NCBI GenBank assembly: GCA_900769075.1
Contig: CAAGFE010000081.1
Span: 1-50,849 of the forward strand
Direction of reading: 5' to 3'
DNA from: Clostridia bacterium
GTDB lineage: Bacteria > Bacillota > Clostridia > Christensenellales > Aristaeellaceae
Length of the DNA: 50,849 nt
Shown: positions 41,578 through 49,130 of the stretch, piece after piece
Layout of the letters: each line of letters begins with the position of its first letter
How positions within the stretch are numbered: position 1 is the first letter of the stretch
The notes under the pieces: generated by a model
Databases searched by the model: none
What the model saw: the letters and a program-made list of their open reading frames with translations, nothing else
Told to the model about the DNA's origin: nothing
Program-made: the position numbers and the translations under genes

Positions 41578-42792
41578 ATGAAGGTTATACAGATAAATGC
41601 TTTAGGGGCAACATTAAGCACCGGTAGAACAACGAGAGAAATGCATGATTACTTTCAAAATCACGAGATAGAAAGCTATATTGCGACAGCTTGCAATAAG
41701 GACTGTAAAGATGCGTATGCAATATCAACGATGAATGGCATGCATATCGATACCATGTTAACACTGCTGGACGGGTTGGAGTTGTATCATTCTCATATAC
41801 AGACAAGACGGTTTTTGAAATACCTGGACATCATTCAACCGGATATTGTTCATTTGAGGGTGTTGCATCAGTCGTTTATTAACATTGGAATGCTCTTGCA
41901 ATACCTTGCGGAGAAGAATATTCCAACGGTTATCACGCTACATGATCTTTGGTTTATTACCGGAAAGTGTTGTTACTATCACAACTATCCATGCGACAAG
42001 TGGAAAACTGGATGCCATCATTGCGTTGCGATGAAAGATGATCCCCGGCATCGTTTGTTTGATAGAACCTCAAAAATGTGGACAGATAAGAAAAAGTGGC
42101 TGAATGCAATACCGAAACTTGCAGTTATTGGGAATTCTGATTGGACGACTCAACAAGCGCAGAAATCATTTTTGCAAAAAACAACAATAATTGAACGAAT
42201 CTATAACTGGATTGATTTGGACGTATTCCAACCAAGAGATCGCGATACATGTAGGAAGAAACATGGATTACCCATTGACAAAAAACTGATACTGGGTGTT
42301 TCAGCTTCTTGGACTATGGGCGATCGAAAAGGCTTTGATGGTTATTTGCGGTTAGCAGAGATACTTCCTGAAGAATACTGTATTGTTCTGATAGGTAATA
42401 TTTCATCAGAAATTGTGCTTCCAGAGAATATCATTGCGATGGGCCGAACCAATAGCACAGATATGCTCGTGGATTGCTATTCCGCAGCGGATGTATATCT
42501 GAACTTGTCAAAAGGTGAAACATTTGGCAAGGTATCCGCTGAAGCACTAGCTTGCGGAACGCCAGTAATCGGGTATAACAATACAGCAAATCCGGAAATG
42601 GTGCCGCCGAATGGAGGCGTCGTAATCGATTCTGTAGAGCCAAATGCCATTATGGAAGCACTGGCGCAGGTGTTCAGCAAATCGAAGGAAGATTATCAAG
42701 GTATTTGTGTCTCTTATGCGCATAGCTTATTTGATATGCAGACAAACATTGAAAAGTATATTGATGTTTATAAGAGATTGCTGTTTACATAA
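41578..42792 (+). CDS. GT4-family glycosyltransferase
   Basis: A 404-residue GT-B enzyme. It has the same Cys-rich N-terminal signature as the enzyme at 33933 (TLHDLWFITGKCCYYHNYPC, DKWKTGCHHC). Further on come LILGVSASWTMGDRKGFDGY and the ligand block SKGETFGKVSAEALACGTPV. The start is ATG at 41578; the Shine-Dalgarno is weak and partly within the upstream inverted repeat. Low GC content suggests transfer. The donor cannot be read. Confidence 0.87.
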   Translation: MKVIQINALGATLSTGRTTREMHDYFQNHEIESYIATACNKDCKDAYAISTMNGMHIDTMLTLLDGLELYHSHIQTRRFLKYLDIIQPDIVHLRVLHQSFINIGMLLQYLAEKNIPTVITLHDLWFITGKCCYYHNYPCDKWKTGCHHCVAMKDDPRHRLFDRTSKMWTDKKKWLNAIPKLAVIGNSDWTTQQAQKSFLQKTTIIERIYNWIDLDVFQPRDRDTCRKKHGLPIDKKLILGVSASWTMGDRKGFDGYLRLAEILPEEYCIVLIGNISSEIVLPENIIAMGRTNSTDMLVDCYSAADVYLNLSKGETFGKVSAEALACGTPVIGYNNTANPEMVPPNGGVVIDSVEPNAIMEALAQVFSKSKEDYQGICVSYAHSLFDMQTNIEKYIDVYKRLLFT

Positions 42793-42814
42793 AGTTAATT
42801 GCGGGGTTTGGAAT

Positions 42815-43951
42815 ATGCGTATTGCTTACTTTTCATCCGTATTAAATCATCATCAGATTGAATTCTGCGACAACATGTATCGTATTCATGGTGATGAATT
42901 TACCTTTGTGTCGACGATGGATATTGAACAGCAAAGAATCGCTTTGGGATATAAATTGTTTACGCGACCGTACAATCTCCTGATGCACATTTCGGATGCG
43001 AATAAGCAGAAAGCAAAAGAACTTTTCCAAAATGCAGATATAGTTATTTTGGGAGTACTGCTGGAAGAATGGCTTCAACAGCGGTTGAAAAGCGGAAAGA
43101 TTACTTTTTTGCATAAGGAAAGGCTTTTTAAGCAAAAGCCCTCTCTATATTGGCGGCTCAGGTGTCAGATGTTCGTCATTCGAGAATATTGGCCGCATCG
43201 CAGCAAGCCATTTTATATGTTAGCAGCAAGTGCTTATTCACTGGCAGATTATCGGTCGCTGGGCTTCTTTGTTGGAAAAACATTTGCATGGGGTTACTTC
43301 CCGCCATTCCATAAGCAGAACATACAACAGTTGAATGCACAGAAACAGGGAGAAGAACTCAGAATCTTCTGGGCAGGACGCACCTTGGAATGGAAAAACC
43401 CGCAGTTTGCCATATATGCTGCTGATCATTTACGGACAAAGGGCATCCGCTTCCATCTACATCTTGCGGGCAACGGCCCCTTGGATGAGAAACTGAAAAA
43501 TTTGGTCAACAGTCTGCGTCTGAATGACTGTGTGACGCTTTGCGGTGCACTTCCTCCAGATCGCATCCGGGAGTATATGGAACGGGCAAACATCTACCTG
43601 TTTACATCCAACCGCGAAGAGGGCTTTGGCGCAGTTTTGACAGAAGCAATGAACAGTGCCTGTGCGGTCATTGCCAGTGCTACAGCAGGTGGTACGAATT
43701 TGCTGATCAGGGATCGCTATAATGGTCTCGTATATCATCATGATTCTCTGGAAGAACTTTTCTCCCGGCTGGACGAATTTTGTGAGAACAGAAGGATGAT
43801 GGAGGATATTGGACAGAATGCTTATGCAACAATTCGGGATGAACAGAACGCATCTGTAGCGGCGGAAAGATTCAGCGCAGTCGTGCAGGCAATGTATAAT
43901 AATGTTGATTTTCCACAGTATGCTGATGGACCAATGAGGTTGATGAAGTAA
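42815..43951 (+). CDS. GT4-family glycosyltransferase
   Basis: A 378-residue GT-B enzyme that begins MRIAYFSSVLNHHQIEFCDN. Blocks in the second domain are LRIFWAGRTLEWKNPQFAIY, FHLHLAGNGPLDEKL and REEGFGAVLTEAMNSACAVI. The open frame extends upstream to 42644, but that part lies in the previous gene and has no family character; GCGGGG lies about 9 bases before the ATG at 42815. It ends two bases before the polymerase gene. Donor unknown. Confidence 0.85.
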   Translation: MRIAYFSSVLNHHQIEFCDNMYRIHGDEFTFVSTMDIEQQRIALGYKLFTRPYNLLMHISDANKQKAKELFQNADIVILGVLLEEWLQQRLKSGKITFLHKERLFKQKPSLYWRLRCQMFVIREYWPHRSKPFYMLAASAYSLADYRSLGFFVGKTFAWGYFPPFHKQNIQQLNAQKQGEELRIFWAGRTLEWKNPQFAIYAADHLRTKGIRFHLHLAGNGPLDEKLKNLVNSLRLNDCVTLCGALPPDRIREYMERANIYLFTSNREEGFGAVLTEAMNSACAVIASATAGGTNLLIRDRYNGLVYHHDSLEELFSRLDEFCENRRMMEDIGQNAYATIRDEQNASVAAERFSAVVQAMYNNVDFPQYADGPMRLMK

Positions 43952-43953
43952 GA

Positions 43954-45102
43954 ATGACTAGTTTGTCGTATCGTATCTACAACAGAGAAAAGATTGCTGT
44001 GCTGCTACTGATATTGCTCGGTATTCTTAACTTGGTATTGTTTGTTTTTTCCTCGGATGAATTCTATAATGAATCGTTGTTTTCTCTTGCAGCACGAGCA
44101 CTGCTCTTAATTAATGTTTCCATTTTATTTGTCGTTGCTGCTCGGGCAAAGTATACTAGGAGTTTCTTCATGGATTGTTTGCTGTTCCTGGTGATGGCAC
44201 TGGAAGCAACAGTAAGTTATTTTCTGAATCCGACAGGAAGTGCTTATGAGTTTATAGTCTTACTCTCAGGGTATTTGGCAGTTCCGGTTTATTTACTGAT
44301 AATCACTAATCTCCGCATACCTAAGTCAATGGTAGGTTGGATGCAATTCATTAGTTGGGTCTATATTGGCTATTTTCTAATGATGAGTATAGTATTTCCA
44401 TCATACCGCAAGGGCACAGATGCCCTTATGCTTGGATTTTCCAATTCCAATCGAACCGGCACATATATGCTGCTTGTAATCATTCTATCGATCGTAGCGT
44501 CCGCTAACGATGAAAAGAAAGTGCTTTGGTACGCGCGAAAAGTATGCGAAGTAGCATTGCTGTATTTCATTGCGGCAACGCAGAGCAGAACCTCTTTCTT
44601 ACTCGCGTTTTTTGCTGAAGTAATCTCGCTTCTTCCGGTATTGCCAAGGCTTTCCAAGAGAGTAATCAGAATATGTATCATTATTCCGGCGGTGTTTTTG
44701 TGGGCATACACCTTGGCGTATAGTATGAATTGGTTGATAAATGTAGAAATATTGGGCAAGACGATTTATTCAGGCAGACAAATTCTGTTTGTAATTGAAA
44801 CATTGCCCATCTCTCTATTTGGAAATTATGCAGTTGGACAATTCGGAGGTCTGAATGTTGCACAGTCTATTCTGAATACATTGGGGTTAATGGGACTAAT
44901 TATATTCTATCTCTTTTATTTCAGATTGACGGCTTCAACTATGTTTACAAAGGGAGATAGAAAAGGAACAATTGCTATCATTTGTTTTTCACTACTGTTT
45001 CTGCATGGCTGTACAGAGAACATGTTGATGACAGGAGGAAGTGTATATGCAGGGATGATAGGATGCATCCTGTTGACCATTAAAGCAATGAATGAGGGGT
45101 GA
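43954..45102 (+). CDS. wzy: Polysaccharide polymerase (Wzy/O-antigen-ligase type)
   Basis: A 382-residue integral membrane protein with about ten spans and a larger loop after residue ~250. Sequence LFGNYAVGQFGGLNVAQSIL followed by NTLGLMG is typical of the region after the large loop in O-antigen polymerases. Wzy joins repeat units on the outer face of the membrane. It lies between the glycosyltransferases and the flippase, the usual place. The family diverges fast, so the call rests on topology, one motif and context. Confidence 0.78.
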   Translation: MTSLSYRIYNREKIAVLLLILLGILNLVLFVFSSDEFYNESLFSLAARALLLINVSILFVVAARAKYTRSFFMDCLLFLVMALEATVSYFLNPTGSAYEFIVLLSGYLAVPVYLLIITNLRIPKSMVGWMQFISWVYIGYFLMMSIVFPSYRKGTDALMLGFSNSNRTGTYMLLVIILSIVASANDEKKVLWYARKVCEVALLYFIAATQSRTSFLLAFFAEVISLLPVLPRLSKRVIRICIIIPAVFLWAYTLAYSMNWLINVEILGKTIYSGRQILFVIETLPISLFGNYAVGQFGGLNVAQSILNTLGLMGLIIFYLFYFRLTASTMFTKGDRKGTIAIICFSLLFLHGCTENMLMTGGSVYAGMIGCILLTIKAMNEG

Positions 45103-45611
45103 TGTTCGTGCTTGGTTACTTCAAAGTGAGAATCTGTAAGCATATTCTGGGGCACACTCTGGTAGATCAGAATTCGAAGCGTGCGTTTCTCATCAAGCGA
45201 TATTGCTTGACAAAACTCAGAGAAGGCAACAGCATTGCAAAAACAGTCCGAATTGTCGGGCCTGTGTATTCTCATTGCGTTCTATCAATCGGAGACGATA
45301 CGTTTATTGGATCAGCCTTCAGGTGTGAAGGGAATGGTCACGTTACGATTGGGAAAAATTGTGATATAGCTCCGCAGGTAACAATACTGACGGGCACACA
45401 TCATATTGGCGATACATCGCATAGAGCTGGAAAGGGAATAACCACCGATGTGACAATTGGTGACGGAACATGGATTGGTGCATGCAGCATTATTCTTCCC
45501 GGTATCCGCATTGGTCAGGGCTGTGTGATTGGTGCAGGTTCAGTCGTAACAAAAGATATGCCTGATAATACATTGGCGAAAGGTGTTCCGGCAAAATTCA
45601 GCGCATTATAA
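45102..45611 (+). CDS. Hexapeptide-repeat acetyltransferase (CysE/WcaF-like)
   Basis: A 169-residue beta-helix acetyltransferase: repeats VLSIGDDTFIGSAFR, VTIGKNCDIAPQVTILTGTH (His of the active site), VTIGDGTWIGACSIILPGIR, IGQGCVIGAGSVVTKDMPDN, then LAKGVPAKF. Start may be GTG 45099, ATG 45102 or GTG 45108; all lie next to GAGGGG and overlap or touch the end of the polymerase gene. It probably acetylates a sugar of the repeat unit. Confidence 0.85.
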   Translation: MFVLGYFKVRICKHILGHTLVDQNSKRAFLIKRYCLTKLREGNSIAKTVRIVGPVYSHCVLSIGDDTFIGSAFRCEGNGHVTIGKNCDIAPQVTILTGTHHIGDTSHRAGKGITTDVTIGDGTWIGACSIILPGIRIGQGCVIGAGSVVTKDMPDNTLAKGVPAKFSAL

Positions 45612-45632
45612 GATGGGTGTGAAGAACGGAGT

Positions 45633-46922
45633 ATGAATACAAAACTGCAGAGGTTTTTTAGTGGAAGGGAAGTCAAGAATGCGAGCTGGATAATCATTAG
45701 CCGCGTTGCTCAGATGGTTCTTTCCTTGCTGGTTGGATTGATCTCGGCAAGATACCTTGGGCCCGGGAACTACGGCTTGATTGGTTACGGCACTTCCTAT
45801 GTTGGGCTTTTCTCTTCGGTATGTACATTGGGCTTGAATTCGATCTTGGTAAAGGAGCTGATAGACCGGCCGGATGAGCAAGGGAAAACGCTTGGTACTG
45901 TTTTGATGCTGAGAGGATTGGCAGCAACCGCATCTTTTCTGTTGATCGGAATTATTGTATTCTTCATTGACAGAGATGATCCGGCTGCAATTGCTGTCAC
46001 CCTACTGTGCAGCATATCATTGGTATTCCATATATTCGATACGCTGAATTACTGGTTCCAGTCAAGATACAAATCAAAGATCTCATCGCTGGCCACACTT
46101 CTGGCGTATGTTGTTGTTTCCATATATAAGATCATCCTCCTTGTTGCATCTAAAAGTGTATTTTGGTTTGCGTTTTCTACATCGGTAGATTATATATGTG
46201 TGGCAGTGTTTCTGCTCATCTGCTATAAAAGAGATAGAGGCCCAAAACTGTCCTTTTCTATTGCACGGGGCAAAGAAATGCTTGGCCGCAGCTATCACTA
46301 CATTATTGCAGGTGCAATGGTGTCCATTTATGGACAAACGGATAAATTGATGCTTAAGCAGATGCTGGATAAAGCCTCTGTTGGTTATTATACGACAGCA
46401 ACCACAATTTGTGGTATGTGGACGTTCGTTCTGGCTGCAATCATAGATTCTATGTATCCGACAATAATCAGCGCACATAAAGAGGAGGACAAGAAGGACT
46501 TCTTACGGCTGAACAAGCAGTTGTATGCAATTGTGTTCTATGTCTCCGTTGGAGTATCACTTTTATTCTGTTTTTGTGGCGACTTTGCCGTTGGATTGCT
46601 GTATGGCGAGAAATATGCGCCTGCAGCGGCGCCACTGAAAGTCATAACATGGTATACGGCATTTTCATATTTGGGAACAGCCAGAAATGCATGGATTGTG
46701 TGCGAACACAAGCAGCATATGCTGAAGTACATCTATATTGTTGCTGCTGTGACAAATGTGATACTGAACGCTGTTTTGATCCCAATAGCGGGTGCGACAG
46801 GCGCAGCTGTGGCTTCTCTTGTAACGCAGATTATTACAAGTATTGTTTTCCCATTCTTGGTTTCTGAATTGAGACCGAATGCGATAATGATGATTGATGC
46901 GATAATGCTTCGATTCAGGTGA
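45633..46922 (+). CDS. wzx: Wzx-type polysaccharide flippase (MOP family)
   Basis: A 429-residue membrane protein with about twelve spans that should flip the lipid-linked repeat unit. N-terminal blocks are VAQMVLSLLVGLISARYLGP and GNYGLIGYGTSYVGLFSSVC; YSTTATTICGMW-like and GEKYAPAAAPLKVITWYTAF are typical of the family in its central and C-terminal halves. The C-terminus (ELRPNAIMMIDAIML, then RFR) ends where related flippases end, so it appears complete. Its stop at 46920-46922 stands in the same frame as, and right at the edge of, a 5'-truncated epimerase, which marks a recombination junction. Confidence 0.87.
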   Translation: MNTKLQRFFSGREVKNASWIIISRVAQMVLSLLVGLISARYLGPGNYGLIGYGTSYVGLFSSVCTLGLNSILVKELIDRPDEQGKTLGTVLMLRGLAATASFLLIGIIVFFIDRDDPAAIAVTLLCSISLVFHIFDTLNYWFQSRYKSKISSLATLLAYVVVSIYKIILLVASKSVFWFAFSTSVDYICVAVFLLICYKRDRGPKLSFSIARGKEMLGRSYHYIIAGAMVSIYGQTDKLMLKQMLDKASVGYYTTATTICGMWTFVLAAIIDSMYPTIISAHKEEDKKDFLRLNKQLYAIVFYVSVGVSLLFCFCGDFAVGLLYGEKYAPAAAPLKVITWYTAFSYLGTARNAWIVCEHKQHMLKYIYIVAAVTNVILNAVLIPIAGATGAAVASLVTQIITSIVFPFLVSELRPNAIMMIDAIMLRFR

Positions 46923-47678
46923 TGCTTCAATCATGATAAGTCCTATGCCTACATCCAGAGCAACCTCATCGTCCTCTACAACATTCTGGAAGCCTGTCGC
47001 CACTATCCGGTGGAGCATCTGGTCTACGCTTCATCTTCCTCTGTGTATGGCGGCAAGAAAAAGGTGCCTTTCAGCACGGATGACAAAGTGGATAACCCTG
47101 TTAGCCTGTATGCCGCCACCAAGAAGTCCAATGAGCTGATGGCTCACGCTTACTCGAAGCTGTACAACATCCCATCCACGGGTCTGCGATTCTTCACTGT
47201 CTACGGCCCGGCAGGTCGTCCCGACATGTTCTACTACTCCGCGACGCAGCGCCTGCTCAAAGGGGAAACCATTCAAATCTTCAACTACGGCAACTGCAAG
47301 CGCGACTTCACCTACATTGACGACATTGAGGAGGGCGTTGTCCGCGTGATGCAGGGCGCGCCGGAGAAAAAGAACGGCGAGGATGGCTTGCCTGTTCCGC
47401 CCTATGCGGTGTATAATATTGGCGGCGGCACGCCCGAAAACCTGTTGGACTACATCAGTACCTTGCAGGAAGAACTTGTCCGTGCCGGTGTTCTGCCCGA
47501 GGATTACGACTTCGAGGCGTACAAGCAGCTGGTAGGCATGCAGCCGGGCGATGTGCCCGTGACTTATGCGGACAGCACAGCTCTGGAACAAGACTTTGGC
47601 TTCACATCGAAGATCGGCATCCGGGAAGGTCTGCGGGCGTTTACCGAGTGGTATCGGGCGTTCTACCAGAGCAAGTAA
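46923..47678 (+). pseudogene. NAD-dependent sugar epimerase lacking its 5' part (UDP-glucuronate/galactose 4-epimerase type)
   Basis: Coding similarity starts right behind the flippase stop (DKSYAYIQSNLIVLYNILEA) and continues through VYASSSSVYGG, the active-site SLYAATKKSNELMAHAYSKL, RFFTVYGPAGRPDMF and the C-terminal half. About the first 100 codons, which would carry the NAD-binding GxxGxxG loop, are gone. An internal ATG at 47010 opens a 222-residue frame with no ribosome site and no cofactor loop, so activity is very unlikely. The terminator at 47700-47740 follows. The lost half was probably removed when the variable cassette was exchanged. Confidence 0.85.
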
Positions 47679-47699
47679 TCCATACTGCACGAGAACTGA

Positions 47700-47740
47700 C
47701 CCAGCCGTGGACATATTGGAAAAGAAGCGGCTGGGTTTTC
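47700..47740 (+). terminator. Intrinsic terminator after the truncated epimerase
   Basis: A perfect 8-bp stem (CCCAGCCG 47700-47707, CGGCTGGG 47728-47735) with a 20-base loop and a TTTTC tail. It would end the polysaccharide operon unless LoaP-type antitermination overrides it. Confidence 0.75.
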
Positions 47741-47759
47741 CTGCATCTGAACGATGCAA

Positions 47760-47774
47760 AACCATCGACATGAA
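47760..47774 (+). repeat. 15-base direct repeat, copy 1 (upstream of ugd)
   Basis: AACCATCGACATGAA occurs here 59 bases before the ugd start, and again at 49092-49106 before the fucokinase gene. Its role is unknown. Confidence 0.45.
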
Positions 47775-47833
47775 CTGTCGCAGAGATGTCGGGCAGTGAC
47801 TGACGATAGACACATTCACAAGGAGAAATGCAA

Positions 47834-49066
47834 ATGAATATCGCAGTTGCCGGAACCGGCTATGTGGGCCTGTCCATTGCGGTGCTGCTGGCTCAGCACA
47901 ATCATGTGACCGCCGTGGACATCATCCCTGAGAAGGTCGACAAAATCAATCGCCGCATCAGCCCCATTCAGGACGAGTACATCGAGAAGTACCTTGCGGA
48001 GAAGGAACTGGACCTGGTCGCCACGCTGGACGGCGCATCGGCCTACAAGGACGCGGACTTCGTGGTCGTGGCCGCGCCCACGAACTACGACAGCAAGAAA
48101 AACTTCTTCGACACCTCCGCGGTGGAGGATGTCATCAAGCTGGTCATCGCCAACAACCCGGATGCCATCATCGTCATCAAGTCCACCATTCCGGTGGGCT
48201 TCACCGCATCGGTTCGCGAGAAGTACCATTGCGACAACATTCTGTTCAGCCCGGAGTTTCTGCGGGAGAGCAAGGCGCTGTACGACAACCTGTACCCCAG
48301 CCGTATCATTGTGGGCACGGACGTGCAGAACGCCCGGTTGGTGAAGGCGGCGCACACTTTTGCTGAGCTGCTCCAGAAGGGTGCCATCAAGGAGGATATC
48401 GACACGCTGTTCATGGGCTTCACGGAAGCGGAAGCCGTGAAGCTGTTCGCCAACACCTACCTGGCCCTGCGCGTGAGCTACTTCAATGAGCTGGACACCT
48501 ACGCCGAAATGAAGGGCCTCGACACCGCGCAGATCATCCAAGGCGTGTGCCTTGACCCGCGCATCGGCAGCCACTACAACAATCCGTCCTTCGGCTACGG
48601 CGGCTACTGCCTGCCCAAGGACACCAAGCAGCTGCTGGCGAACTACGCGGACGTGCCGCAGAACATGATGACCGCCATCGTGGAAAGCAACCGCACCCGC
48701 AAGGATTTCATTGCCGACCGCGTGCTGGAGATGGCTGGTGGGTACGGTGAGAATGAAGGCTGGGAAGCTGGCAAGGAAAAGGAGATTGTCATTGGCGTAT
48801 ATCGCCTGACGATGAAGGCAAACTCCGACAACTTCCGCCAGAGCAGCATTCAGGGCGTGATGAAGCGCATCAAGGCCAAGGGTGCTACTGTGGTCATCTA
48901 TGAGCCGACGCTGGAGGCGGGCAGCACATTCTTCGGCAGCAAGGTCATCGGCGACCTTGGCGAGTTCAAGCGCCTGAGTGGAGCCATTATCGCCAACCGC
49001 TACGATACCTGTCTGGATGATGTGAAGGACAAGGTATATACCCGCGATATCTTCCGTCGCGATTGA
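47834..49066 (+). CDS. ugd: UDP-glucose 6-dehydrogenase (UDP-glucose/GDP-mannose dehydrogenase family)
   Basis: Oxidises UDP-glucose to UDP-glucuronate in two NAD-dependent steps, giving an acidic sugar for the polymer. The NAD loop is MNIAVAGTGYVGLSIAVLLA, the hinge includes SPEFLRESKALYDNLYPSR, and the catalytic Cys259 is in GYGGYCLPKDTKQL. The C-terminal UDP-binding domain follows (VIGVYRLTMKANSDNFRQSS). Length 410 aa fits. The ATG at 47834 with AAGGAG 8 bases before it is preferred to ATG 47828. GDP-mannose dehydrogenase is a less likely alternative. It lies behind a terminator, so it may have its own promoter, though I see none that is convincing. Confidence 0.9.
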   Translation: MNIAVAGTGYVGLSIAVLLAQHNHVTAVDIIPEKVDKINRRISPIQDEYIEKYLAEKELDLVATLDGASAYKDADFVVVAAPTNYDSKKNFFDTSAVEDVIKLVIANNPDAIIVIKSTIPVGFTASVREKYHCDNILFSPEFLRESKALYDNLYPSRIIVGTDVQNARLVKAAHTFAELLQKGAIKEDIDTLFMGFTEAEAVKLFANTYLALRVSYFNELDTYAEMKGLDTAQIIQGVCLDPRIGSHYNNPSFGYGGYCLPKDTKQLLANYADVPQNMMTAIVESNRTRKDFIADRVLEMAGGYGENEGWEAGKEKEIVIGVYRLTMKANSDNFRQSSIQGVMKRIKAKGATVVIYEPTLEAGSTFFGSKVIGDLGEFKRLSGAIIANRYDTCLDDVKDKVYTRDIFRRD

Positions 49067-49091
49067 TGGCAGAGACACAGTCTGTCGGAAC

Positions 49092-49106
49092 AACCATCGA
49101 CATGAA
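49092..49106 (+). repeat. 15-base direct repeat, copy 2 (upstream of the fucokinase gene)
   Basis: The same 15 bases as at 47760-47774, 25 bases before the next start codon. Confidence 0.45.
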
Positions 49107-49130
49107 TCCCAAAGAAACAGGTGACATCAC

